Source of the DNA: an uncultured beta proteobacterium
Lineage (GTDB): Bacteria > Pseudomonadota > Gammaproteobacteria > Burkholderiales > Burkholderiaceae
NCBI GenBank assembly: GCA_903827075.1
Contig: CAIKGX010000156.1
Location: 1-17,086 of the forward strand
DNA length: 17,086 bases
Direction: 5' to 3'
Part shown: positions 8,654 through 15,110 of the stretch, piece after piece
How the letters are laid out: the number at the start of each line of letters is the position of its first letter
Position numbering within the stretch: position 1 is the stretch's first letter
Translations under genes and position numbers: made by a program
Notes under the pieces: model-generated
The model's database searches: none
Told to the model about the DNA's origin: nothing
What the model saw: only the letters and a program-made list of their open reading frames with translations

Positions 8654-9109
8654 TCAGTTGGAAGGCTTAGCCGCTTCCTCTGGCCAATCCCGAATGTAGG
8701 CTTTGAGCATGGTGTTCTCAAAATCCTGCGCCTCTACAACTGATTTAGCAACGTCGTAGAAAGAAATCACGCCCATCAGCATTTTTTGATCAATTACCGG
8801 TAAATAGCGGGCATGGTCAACCAACATCATGCGACGGACATCATCAATCTCCGTTTCCATATTGCAGCTTACTGGCTTTGCGTTCATGACGGATTTGACC
8901 TTCAGATCATCTAGCTTGCCATGATTCTTAGCCAATGCAGCGATCACCTCGCGGAAGGTCAACATCCCGACTAAATTCTCGTACTCCATGACTACCAATG
9001 AGCCAATGTCATGCTCACTCATCACCAAGACAGCGGTTTGAAGCGCGGTATCTGGGGCCACCGTAAATAAGGTGCTTCCCTTAACGCGCAATATGTCACG
9101 AACTTTCAT
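8654..9109 (-). CDS. Tandem CBS-domain protein
   Basis: 151 residues from the chosen start, made almost only of two CBS domains: about 1-60 (MKVRDILRVKG to GMLTFREVIAAL) and about 68-127 (KVKSVMNAKPV to GVISFYDVAKSV). Such stand-alone CBS pairs bind adenine nucleotides (AMP, ATP, NADH) and act as energy or redox sensors; the partner is not visible here. The start at ATG 9109 is preferred over a possible start at 9154, because CTGGAGA (GGAG at 9115-9118) sits five bases before it and a good promoter (9142-9170) overlaps the longer reading. It is a single-gene unit with its own promoter and terminator. Stop TGA is at 8654. Confidence 0.88.
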   Translation of the reverse strand: MKVRDILRVKGSTLFTVAPDTALQTAVLVMSEHDIGSLVVMEYENLVGMLTFREVIAALAKNHGKLDDLKVKSVMNAKPVSCNMETEIDDVRRMMLVDHARYLPVIDQKMLMGVISFYDVAKSVVEAQDFENTMLKAYIRDWPEEAAKPSN

Positions 9110-9141
9110 TTGGTCTCCAGCAATTAATCTCTTATAGCAAG

Positions 9142-9170
9142 AATATAGTCTCAAGCCCCTTCAGAATCAA
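9142..9170 (-). promoter_or_regulatory. Sigma-70-like promoter for the CBS-domain gene
   Basis: On the minus strand TTGATT (9165-9170), a 17-base spacer and TATATT (9142-9147) match four and five of six consensus bases at ideal spacing. Transcription would start near 9135, giving a leader of about 26 bases that holds the GGAG site before ATG 9109. Confidence 0.5.
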
Positions 9171-9187
9171 GGGCTCAATGGGGTGTT

Positions 9188-10036
9188 TCAGTAGCGAATA
9201 ACCCTGATGACCCCACTACGAATACTAGGCAGGTTCGCTACCAATACCGCGCCAGCCAGCGTGATCCACCAAGTGAGGTAGATCCAAAGGAGCGCCAAGG
9301 GGAAAATAGCGAAGGCACCATAAACCGTCTTATAAAAAGCGGTATTAGTTAAAAACAGGCCAAATCCAAATTTCATCAACTCAAATGCAATGCCCGCAAC
9401 AATGGCACCACTAAAGGCGTCTGCCCATAAAATCCGCTCATAAGGCAAGATCTTGTACACCACAGTAAAGACAGCAATGGCCAATAGCACGGGAACGATC
9501 GTTGCAATCAAACTCAAGCCCAAACTTAAGGACTCAGTCCAACCCTCAGATGCGCTGAGCAATAGACCGCTTAAGTAGGTTCCAACACCCAATAAGATGG
9601 GGCCCAATATGGTTGCTGCCGAATAGATAGCTACTTTCTTCAAAATGGGACGTCTTTTAGTCACTCTAAATATTTGATTAAAAGCGCTCTCAATCACCAC
9701 CATCGTCATGATGGTGGTAATGACTAAGCCGATCAAGCCAAGCAAAGTCAAGCCTTGGGCTTTCGCAGAAAACTGATCAAGATAATTAAACATCTGCTCA
9801 TTTAAACCACCAGGCATATAGGTATCCAAAAGCCAAGCCTGAAAGGCATATTTAATGCGGATCACACTGGGCAAATACCCAATCAAAATCGATGCGACGG
9901 TGAGCATGGGCACCAATGACAAGGTGGTTGTAAAGGCTAGGCTAGCGGCAACCTGCTGCAAATTTTGTCCGCGATTGCGCTCCCATATCTCTTTTCCAAG
10001 AGAGAGCCATAATTGAGGATTACGAAAAAGGCGCAT
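9188..10036 (-). CDS. YihY/BrkB (UPF0761) family inner-membrane protein
   Basis: 282 residues with about six membrane helices, in the short size class of this family. Recognisable landmarks are the N-terminal RNRGQNLQQVAASLAFTTTL (20-39), the motif SLVPMLTV, then MVVIESAFNQIFRV in the middle, and the terminal FPLALLWIYLTWWITLAGA. Historically linked to ribonuclease BN by mistake and to the BrkB serum-resistance factor; its real function is not established. The gene is divergent from wrbA with only 22 bases between the two start codons, so each promoter must overlap the other's coding or leader sequence. No strong ribosome-binding site precedes ATG 10036. Confidence 0.88.
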   Translation of the reverse strand: MRLFRNPQLWLSLGKEIWERNRGQNLQQVAASLAFTTTLSLVPMLTVASILIGYLPSVIRIKYAFQAWLLDTYMPGGLNEQMFNYLDQFSAKAQGLTLLGLIGLVITTIMTMVVIESAFNQIFRVTKRRPILKKVAIYSAATILGPILLGVGTYLSGLLLSASEGWTESLSLGLSLIATIVPVLLAIAVFTVVYKILPYERILWADAFSGAIVAGIAFELMKFGFGLFLTNTAFYKTVYGAFAIFPLALLWIYLTWWITLAGAVLVANLPSIRSGVIRVIRY

Positions 10037-10058
10037 CGCCGTATCATAAGAGAAGAAT

Positions 10059-10661
10059 ATGAGCCAACCCGATATTTTAGTGTTGTACTACTCCCGTTAT
10101 GGCGCAACTAGAGATCTTGCGCGCCTGATTGCCGAAGGAATCGAGAGCGTTCCCGGCATTAATGCCCGCTTACGCACCGTGCCCGCAATATCTACTGTTT
10201 GTGAGGCAAGCGAGGCTGCCGTACCTTTAGATGGCGCGCCCTATGTTGAGTATTCTGATTTACAGGAATGCATCGGCCTAGCTCTGGGCTCCCCCACCGT
10301 TTTTGGCAATATGGCCGCCCCCATGAAATACTTTTGGGATGGCAGTTCTTCAGAATGGATGAATGGCACACTGATTGGTAAGCCTGCCTGTGTATTTACG
10401 AGCACCGGAAGCCTTCATGGCGGACAAGAAAGCACCCTCCTTACGATGATGATTCCACTGCTCCATCACGGTATGATAATTGTGGGTCTGCCCTACAGCG
10501 AGCCCGATTTAATGACTACGAGCACTGGCGGCAGTCCTTATGGGCCCACCCATTTAGCGCGTACTAAAAGTAATGCACCAATCAGCGCGGAAGAGGAAAG
10601 ATTAGCTAAAGCCCAAGGCAAGAGACTTGCCCAAACCGCACTAAAACTCATACAGAAATAA
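10059..10661 (+). CDS. wrbA: WrbA-type NAD(P)H:quinone oxidoreductase
   Basis: 200 residues, the size of E. coli WrbA. It is a flavodoxin-fold FMN enzyme that reduces quinones by two electrons and protects against redox stress. FMN-binding stretches are visible: YYSRYGATRDLA (10-21, phosphate loop), GSPTVFGNMAAPMKYFWD (77-94) and STGSLHGGQEST (115-126), then the late GGSPYGPTHLA (157-167) with the active-site-region His. Residues about 45-66 form the WrbA insertion that separates it from plain flavodoxins. A purine-rich AAGAGAAG precedes ATG 10059. The DUF2069 gene begins 7 bases after its stop, so the two form an operon that ends at the terminator at 11080-11102. Confidence 0.93.
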   Translation: MSQPDILVLYYSRYGATRDLARLIAEGIESVPGINARLRTVPAISTVCEASEAAVPLDGAPYVEYSDLQECIGLALGSPTVFGNMAAPMKYFWDGSSSEWMNGTLIGKPACVFTSTGSLHGGQESTLLTMMIPLLHHGMIIVGLPYSEPDLMTTSTGGSPYGPTHLARTKSNAPISAEEERLAKAQGKRLAQTALKLIQK

Positions 10662-10668
10662 TTGACAG

Positions 10669-11058
10669 ATGCTCAAGAAGTTATTGGAAAAAAATCCTTA
10701 TCAACTTTTGGCTTTTGCAGCCTTTGTTGATCTATTTATTCTGTGTGTGTGTTGGGAATGGTTTATATCCCCGCTTCGCCCTGGCGGCTCTTGGTTGATC
10801 CTTAAAGGCATCCCCTTGCTATTTGCCATCCCCGGAATTTGGAAAGGTAAGGTCTATACCATGCAGTGGGCTACGATGCTGATTTTGCTATACATCACCG
10901 AAGGTCTGGTTCGCATCCTGGAGACTGGCGCCAATGTTTGGCTGGCCGCCCTAGAAACCCTCCTAGCCACAATTGGGTTTGTTTGCCTATTGATCTACCT
11001 TAAGCCCATCAAAGCTAGAGCTAAAGCCCTGAAAAAGGAACAGGTGCTTTCGGAGTAA
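10669..11058 (+). CDS. DUF2069 family membrane protein
   Basis: 129 residues with four predicted membrane helices (about 12-34, 42-58, 63-81, 90-111) and a basic cytoplasmic-type tail (KARAKALKK). The pattern LRPGGSWLILKGIPLLFAIP followed by GKVYTMQW matches the small DUF2069 family, which has no assigned function. In many betaproteobacteria it is found behind wrbA, as here, with 7 bases between the genes. I infer a membrane role tied to the same transcript but cannot name a reaction. Confidence 0.85.
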   Translation: MLKKLLEKNPYQLLAFAAFVDLFILCVCWEWFISPLRPGGSWLILKGIPLLFAIPGIWKGKVYTMQWATMLILLYITEGLVRILETGANVWLAALETLLATIGFVCLLIYLKPIKARAKALKKEQVLSE

Positions 11059-11079
11059 TCATTGGCAGACACAGCGATT

Positions 11080-11102
11080 AAAGGCCTGAAAAGGTCTTTT
11101 TT
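11080..11102 (+). terminator. Rho-independent terminator of wrbA-DUF2069
   Basis: AAAGGCCT (11080-11087), loop GAAA, AGGTCTTT (11092-11099) form an eight-pair stem with one G-T wobble. The 3' arm runs into a six-T tract (11097-11102). It lies 22 bases after the DUF2069 stop. Confidence 0.8.
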
Positions 11103-11202
11103 CAATTAATTCTGCTTTTTTCTGAAATTTTTCATATTTTTGTCTTTTTCCTGTCATCTCGCAAGATTTCTCATGCGTTGTATGGCCATAGAGGAGACAA
11201 AT

Positions 11203-11391
11203 ATGTCAACAAGACTCAAACGTTGGGCCCGCGCTATTCAACAAATCGACTTGTCCAAAAGGACAGATCCAGAAGTCGCTATTGGCTACTTAGATAGCAA
11301 ATACCGCGATATCGCTTGGCGCTACATCCGTATTCTGGGCTTTGAACGCACCATCAGCTTCATGGCCAGCAATAATTTCCACCCAGAATAA
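11203..11391 (+). CDS. Small hypothetical protein, 62 residues
   Basis: The frame is open from 11140, but ATG 11203 is preferred because GAGGAGA (11191-11197), a near-perfect ribosome-binding site, lies about six bases before it. The product is soluble-looking. A basic N terminus (STRLKRWARA) is followed by a mixed acidic/aromatic part (DSKYRDIAWRYIRILGF) and the tail ASNNFHPE. No membrane segment, signal peptide, Cys motif or known domain was recognised. It stands alone between the terminator at 11080-11102 and its own terminator at 11411-11440, which supports a real, separately transcribed gene. The T-rich stretch at 11100-11160 probably holds its promoter, though I could not define one. 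Confidence 0.65.
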   Translation: MSTRLKRWARAIQQIDLSKRTDPEVAIGYLDSKYRDIAWRYIRILGFERTISFMASNNFHPE

Positions 11392-11410
11392 GACTCTCAA
11401 CTCTCAAATT

Positions 11411-11440
11411 ACCCCAGCTTAGGCAACTATCTGGGGTTTT
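11411..11440 (+). terminator. Rho-independent terminator of the 62-residue gene
   Basis: ACCCCAG (11411-11417) and CTGGGGT (11431-11437) form a seven-pair perfect stem with a 13-base loop, followed by TTT. It lies 20 bases after the stop at 11391 and overlaps the stop codon of the convergent MFS gene (11439-11441). Confidence 0.7.
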
Positions 11441-12626
11441 ATGCTTTTAGGGTGTCGGTTTCAGGCTTGAAGACCCAAAACGCCATGAGAACTGCTGCTA
11501 GGCATGCGCAAGACCCTGAAAACATAAAGGCGTAGCCTGGTCCCACGGATTCATAGAGTGAACCAAAAATAAAAGAGGCAGGAAATAGCATTAGCCCTGA
11601 TATCAGGTTGAACCAACCAAATGCTGTGCCAGCCATTCCCTGTGGCGCTAGATCAGCTACCAAGGCCTTCTCTACCCCTTCTGTTGCTGCCTTAAATAAA
11701 CCATAGAGTCCGAATAATCCAAAAAGCATCCCGATAGAAATTCCGGGCAGTCCCATAGCGAAGTAAAAGAAAGCGAATACGCACCAAGCAATCAAAATGA
11801 GATGTTTACGCCCAAAGCGATCCGATAGTGCTGATAGCGGTGTTCCAAATATCGTCGTAATTAAAGAAATAGCCGCCCACATCAAGGGTATTTGTTCTTG
11901 CGGGACTCCCAATTCTCTTGCCCTTAACAATAAGAACATGTCCGAAGAATTGCCTAAGGCAAATATTCCCACCGTCAGAATGTAACGCTTAAATTGGGGA
12001 GATAAGCCTGCAAGCGACCAAGAAAATGGTGGACTTTTAGTGACCTGCTCGCGAGGAGGCTCTTTTAGACAAAGTGCCAAAATCACTGTAATCGCACCGG
12101 GAATAATGGCCCACAGAAAAATATCTCGTAATGGCACATGAAACCAAAGCAAGGCAGCTGCTAATAAAGGGCCTAAAACTGCACCAGCGTTATCCATTGA
12201 ACGATGCAAGCCAAAGGTAATACCACGCTGATTTGCTGGAACACTTTCAGCTAACAAGGCATCTCGTGGTGAGCTACGCAAGCCTTTGCCCAATCGATCT
12301 GTGAACCGAATACATAAGACCCACATCCAAGAGCTGGCAATGGCAATTAAAGGTCTGCCAATGGCAGCCAGAAAATATCCGACCACAATCCATGGCTTCG
12401 TTTTTTTCGTGCGATCCACAATCACACCAGAAACCAATTTGAAAATACTGGAGGTCGCCTCTGCAACCCCCTCGATCAAGCCCAATGCCCGAGGCCCCGC
12501 CATCAATACTGTTGCCAAATACAGCGGCATTAAGGGGTACAGCATTTCGCTCGCCGCATCATTCACAAAGCTGATGAGGCCAATTAACCAAACTGTTTTA
12601 GGAAGGGACAGGAGTGTTTTAAACAT
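11439..12626 (-). CDS. MFS transporter, drug/efflux-type
   Basis: 395 residues from ATG 12626. About 12 membrane helices are expected. Visible superfamily motifs are LISFVNDAASEMLYPLMPLYL (helix 1, about 17-37), the loop 2-3 motif GVIVDRTKKTK (67-77), DRLGKGLRSSPRDALLAES (110-128) between helices 4 and 5, and LSDRFGRKHLI in loop 8-9. The DRLGKG..PRDAL pattern is typical of a branch often annotated as multidrug or unknown-substrate exporters. A GTG at 12689 would add 21 residues, but the family begins near LPKTVWLIG, so the ATG is preferred; neither start has a good ribosome-binding site. It is divergent from the histone-like gene across about 160 bases that hold no certain promoter. Confidence 0.85.
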   Translation of the reverse strand: MFKTLLSLPKTVWLIGLISFVNDAASEMLYPLMPLYLATVLMAGPRALGLIEGVAEATSSIFKLVSGVIVDRTKKTKPWIVVGYFLAAIGRPLIAIASSWMWVLCIRFTDRLGKGLRSSPRDALLAESVPANQRGITFGLHRSMDNAGAVLGPLLAAALLWFHVPLRDIFLWAIIPGAITVILALCLKEPPREQVTKSPPFSWSLAGLSPQFKRYILTVGIFALGNSSDMFLLLRARELGVPQEQIPLMWAAISLITTIFGTPLSALSDRFGRKHLILIAWCVFAFFYFAMGLPGISIGMLFGLFGLYGLFKAATEGVEKALVADLAPQGMAGTAFGWFNLISGLMLFPASFIFGSLYESVGPGYAFMFSGSCACLAAVLMAFWVFKPETDTLKA

Positions 12627-12788
12627 GTTTATGCAATGTAGCACCGAATTTTTAATTGGCAAAAAAGAGGTGATTACTGTAATAAACACTTGAAACTAGA
12701 GCGAATAAAACGTAGGATCGCTGTGTAGGCGTAAGCCAACTATAAAAATAGATGTAAAAAAATGGAACTCTCTTTAAAGGAATAGATC

Positions 12789-13067
12789 ATGAGCCAAAAA
12801 AAATTAGTTAAACAGATGTTAAAAAAGTTAGATAAGTTAGAGGCTGATAGAGAGAAATTGATCGACAAGCTAGCGAAGACTTTAGACAAGATGGAAAAAG
12901 CTGTGCCAGCGAAAAAAGTAGCAGCTAAGAAGGCTCCTGCTAAAAAAGCACCAGCTAAGAAGGCTCCTGCTAAGAAGGCTCCAGCGAAAAAAGTAGCAGC
13001 TAAGAAGGCTCCTGCTAAAAAAGCTCCAGCGAAAAAAGTAGCTCCAACTTTGCCAGTTGTTGCTTAA
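12789..13067 (+). CDS. Histone H1-like repeat protein (lysine/alanine/proline-rich)
   Basis: 92 residues in two parts. Residues 1-37 are a heptad-like charged helix (KKLVKQMLKKLDKLEADREK), probably a coiled coil. Residues 41-85 are almost pure KKAPA/KKVAA pentads, then a short TLPVVA tail. The basic tail resembles eukaryotic histone H1 tails and those of AlgP, PhaF and PhaM, which bind DNA without sequence preference and link storage granules to the nucleoid. An AAAGGA site lies about seven bases before ATG 12789, and TATAAA (12741-12746) could be a -10 element. The ppk2 gene begins 29 bases after the stop, suggesting co-transcription and a shared role with polyphosphate. DNA binding is family inference; the exact family could not be settled. 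Confidence 0.85.
   Translation: MSQKKLVKQMLKKLDKLEADREKLIDKLAKTLDKMEKAVPAKKVAAKKAPAKKAPAKKAPAKKAPAKKVAAKKAPAKKAPAKKVAPTLPVVA
12906..13044 (+). repeat. In-frame 15-base tandem repeats with a 44-base direct repeat
   Basis: The tail of the histone-like gene is built of 15-base units coding KKAPA or KKVAA. A 44-base stretch at 12906-12949 recurs identically at 12981-13024, 75 bases (five units) later. All length changes by whole units keep the frame, so this tract is prone to slippage and recombination. Confidence 0.9.
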
Positions 13068-13072
13068 TACGT

Positions 13073-13087
13073 CTTATTAAAAATAAG
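13073..13087. repeat. Short A+T inverted repeat between histone-like gene and ppk2
   Basis: CTTATT and AATAAG (six pairs) enclose AAA. No T tract follows, so it is not a terminator. It ends nine bases before the GTG start of ppk2 and could at most influence translation. Confidence 0.35.
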
Positions 13088-13096
13088 CTCTGTCTC

Positions 13097-13879
13097 GTGA
13101 GTAAATCAACTAAATCAAATAAGTTGGATCACCCTTACGAAGCAGAGCTTCAGCTTTTACAGATTCAATTAGTCAAACTTCAGCATCACATCATTGAAAA
13201 AGGTACTCGCCTTCTCGTTATCCTAGAAGGTCGAGATACTGCCGGTAAAGATGGCACCATCAAAAGAATCACCGAGCACTTAAGCCCAAGAGACACTAGA
13301 GTAGTTGCCTTAAATAAACCTTCTTCGCGTGAAGAAGGTGAGTGGTATTTTCAACGGTATGTCGCAGAGCTACCTAGTGCTGGCGAATGTGTGATCTTTA
13401 ACCGCAGTTGGTATAACCGTGCGGGTGTTGAGAAAGTGATGGGCTTTTGTACGCCTGCCCAATACAAACAATTCATGGGTTCGGTAAACGAGTTTGAATT
13501 ATTGTTAGTGAACTCAGGCACCCAGATTATTAAGTACTATCTTGATATCAATAGGGAGGAGCAAGCTCTTCGCCTGAAAGATCGCGCCAACGATCCCCTA
13601 AAGCAGTGGAAGATCAGCCCCATTGATGAGCAAGCCCAGAAGATGTGGAAGCCATATAGCGTTGCGCGAGATCTCATGCTTGAAAAAACCAGCAGTGTGG
13701 CTGCGCCTTGGATTGTTATCGATGCAAATGATAAAAAGCTCACACACCTGAACTTGATCCGCGACCTACTATCGCGGGTGGACTACCCAGGTAAAGATAA
13801 AAAGATTCTCAAGGTAGACTCTAAAATTGTGTTGCCCTGCCCGCCCCTCTCCAAACAAATCCCCAAGCTAGCAAAATAA
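13097..13879 (+). CDS. ppk2: Polyphosphate kinase 2 (PPK2 family)
   Basis: 260 residues, the size of single-domain PPK2. These enzymes move phosphate between inorganic polyphosphate and nucleotides (ADP/GDP to ATP/GTP, or AMP to ADP, by subclass), usually in the direction of nucleotide synthesis. Visible landmarks are the Walker A loop LEGRDTAGKDG (43-53), NKPSSREEGEWYFQRYV (73-89), the Walker B region VIFNRSWYNRAGVE (99-112), and the lid-type IDEQAQKMWKPYSVARD in the C-terminal half. Residue 102 is Asn (codon AAC), where my memory of the family gives Asp (FDRSWYNR). The start is GTG 13097 with no clear ribosome-binding site; the next in-frame ATG is far inside the domain, so GTG is favoured. 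It lies 29 bases behind the histone-like gene. Subclass and substrate are not decided. Confidence 0.93.
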   Translation: MSKSTKSNKLDHPYEAELQLLQIQLVKLQHHIIEKGTRLLVILEGRDTAGKDGTIKRITEHLSPRDTRVVALNKPSSREEGEWYFQRYVAELPSAGECVIFNRSWYNRAGVEKVMGFCTPAQYKQFMGSVNEFELLLVNSGTQIIKYYLDINREEQALRLKDRANDPLKQWKISPIDEQAQKMWKPYSVARDLMLEKTSSVAAPWIVIDANDKKLTHLNLIRDLLSRVDYPGKDKKILKVDSKIVLPCPPLSKQIPKLAK

Positions 13880-13891
13880 ATTTGTTTATTT
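13874..13891. repeat. A+T inverted repeat between convergent ppk2 and dehalogenase-like genes
   Basis: AAATAAA (13874-13880), TTTG, TTTATTT (13885-13891) pair over seven A-T pairs and cover the stop codons of both convergent genes. It has no G+C stem, so it is at best a weak bidirectional terminator. Confidence 0.35.
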
Positions 13892-14779
13892 AAAAAACTG
13901 TTGAGCTTCGTCTATGAGTTCAATGGGTAGCTCTTCTGGAATGTAATGACCGCAAGGCAGCGATCTACCAGAAACTTCCTTTGCCACCTTCTGCCAATCG
14001 GCTAATGGTGCAAAGCACGTATTAACCAAACCATGCTCGCCCCATATCACTCGAAGCGGCATCGTTAACTGACGGCCAAGCAATCGGTCAGCACGATCAT
14101 GCTCTAAATCAATCGTAGCTGCAGCTCGGTAGTCTTCGCACATGGCATGCATGCTTTGGGGATCACTAGCGCCAGCAAGATATTCATTCCAACAGGCAGG
14201 ATCAAACATGCCAATACCAGCATGCCGACCCATATGGTTTCTCAACCAAAACTCTGGATTAGCCGCAATCAGGGTTTCTGGTACAGGCTCAGGCTGAATT
14301 AAGAAGAACCAATGCCAGTAGCCTTTGGCAAACGCCATAGTGGTGTTTTCATACATGGTCAGCGTTGGCGAAATATCGAGCACCATCAGACGCAACACGC
14401 TCTCTGGAAAATCCATTGCCAAGCGATGTGATACTCGCCCACCACGATCATGTCCTAATAAGAAAAATTGCTTATGCCCTAGCGCTTGCATTACCGCATG
14501 CTGGTCAAAGGCCATCGATCTTTTGGAATAGGTGGAATGATCTACCTGGCCATGTGGCTTTGATGAAGCGCCGTAGCCACGCAAATCACATGCGACCACT
14601 GAATATTGTTTTGCTAGCTCTGGAGCAACACGATGCCAAATCGCCTTCGTTTGCGGAAATCCATGCAATAGCAGTAAAGGTGGGCCTGAGCCGCCTATCT
14701 GACAGGAAATCTCTATGGGTCCATCTGCTGATGCTACGGTAATGATTTTTTGTTCAAAGCCTGAAATTACGAATGACAT
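13886..14779 (-). CDS. Alpha/beta hydrolase of the fluoroacetate (haloacetate) dehalogenase type
   Basis: 297 residues from ATG 14779; an upstream TTG at 14791 is a poorer start. The elbow motif is GHDRGGR (109-115), so the nucleophile is Asp111 rather than Ser, as in haloalkane and haloacetate dehalogenases. The full set of fluoroacetate dehalogenase residues is recognisable: R112 and R115 (carboxylate binding), D135 (acid, in VLDISP), H156-W157 (halide pocket, in GYWHWFF), Y217 (in DYRAAATID) and H278 (base, in CGHYIPEE). The predicted reaction is hydrolysis of fluoro- or chloroacetate to glycolate and halide, in the cytoplasm. Epoxide hydrolases share the Asp elbow, but the HW pair argues for the dehalogenase group. 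Natural substrate unproven. The gene stands alone behind the terminator at 14793-14821. Confidence 0.85.
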   Translation of the reverse strand: MSFVISGFEQKIITVASADGPIEISCQIGGSGPPLLLLHGFPQTKAIWHRVAPELAKQYSVVACDLRGYGASSKPHGQVDHSTYSKRSMAFDQHAVMQALGHKQFFLLGHDRGGRVSHRLAMDFPESVLRLMVLDISPTLTMYENTTMAFAKGYWHWFFLIQPEPVPETLIAANPEFWLRNHMGRHAGIGMFDPACWNEYLAGASDPQSMHAMCEDYRAAATIDLEHDRADRLLGRQLTMPLRVIWGEHGLVNTCFAPLADWQKVAKEVSGRSLPCGHYIPEELPIELIDEAQQFFK

Positions 14780-14792
14780 GACACCGCCCAAT

Positions 14793-14821
14793 AAAAAAGA
14801 GCCCCATCACTGAGGCCCTTT
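14793..14821 (-). terminator. Rho-independent terminator after the EF-hand gene
   Basis: On the minus strand AAAGGGCCTC (14812-14821), loop AGTGAT and GGGGCTCTTT (14796-14805) form a ten-pair stem with two G-T wobbles, whose 3' arm ends in six T in a row. It lies 15 bases beyond the stop of the EF-hand gene. Confidence 0.75.
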
Positions 14822-14836
14822 TAAGTTATACATTGA

Positions 14837-15100
14837 CTACCTATTAGCCACTGCCTCAATTTCAGCAACGGTAACATAGCCTTTATTCTGCGAATCAATA
14901 TAACTAAAATTACTGTAGATACGAGGCATGCAACCATTCGCTTCAGCTAGAGTGAGTTTACCGTCGTGATTGGTATCGCATTTTGCAAAACGCTCTGCGA
15001 TTTCTTGATTACGCGCGGCATCTTGAGCAAAGACTTGAATGGGTGCGACAACAATAAGCGCCAGCCCAACGGCAAATAGACTCTTCAGTGAGGAATTCAT
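14837..15100 (-). CDS. Exported EF-hand protein
   Basis: 87 residues. Residues 1-25 are a signal peptide (hydrophobic 8-24, likely cleavage after VFA). The mature part holds a canonical 12-residue calcium loop at 42-53, with ligand positions D42, N44, D46, K48, T50 and E53 (DTNHDGKLTLAE). A second, degenerate loop lies at 69-80 (D69, Q71, K73, Y75, T77, E80: DSQNKGYVTVAE). C41 and C57 flank the first loop and could form a disulfide. A periplasmic Ca-binding role is the natural reading; its target is unknown. It starts 10 bases after the stop of the DUF3313 lipoprotein gene, so the two are one transcript, closed by the terminator at 14793-14821. Confidence 0.85.
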   Translation of the reverse strand: MNSSLKSLFAVGLALIVVAPIQVFAQDAARNQEIAERFAKCDTNHDGKLTLAEANGCMPRIYSNFSYIDSQNKGYVTVAEIEAVANR

Positions 15101-15110
15101 TTGCTATCTC

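Noticed and set aside
9151..9180. Hairpin with AGCCC/GGGGCT arms between the YihY and CBS genes as a terminator.
   Set aside because: The stem has a bulge and no T tract follows on the minus strand; the same bases are better explained as the CBS gene promoter.
12690..12788. TATAAA at 12741 as a full promoter of the histone-like gene.
   Set aside because: No -35 hexamer with more than a couple of matches lies 16-18 bases upstream, so only the possible -10 is mentioned.
12906..13044. The repeat tract as a CRISPR array.
   Set aside because: The units are 15 bases, without unique spacers, and code for KKAPA pentads in frame.
14365..14742. 125-codon plus-strand frame opposite the dehalogenase-like gene.
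   Set aside because: The minus-strand frame has a full catalytic motif set; the plus-strand frame has none.
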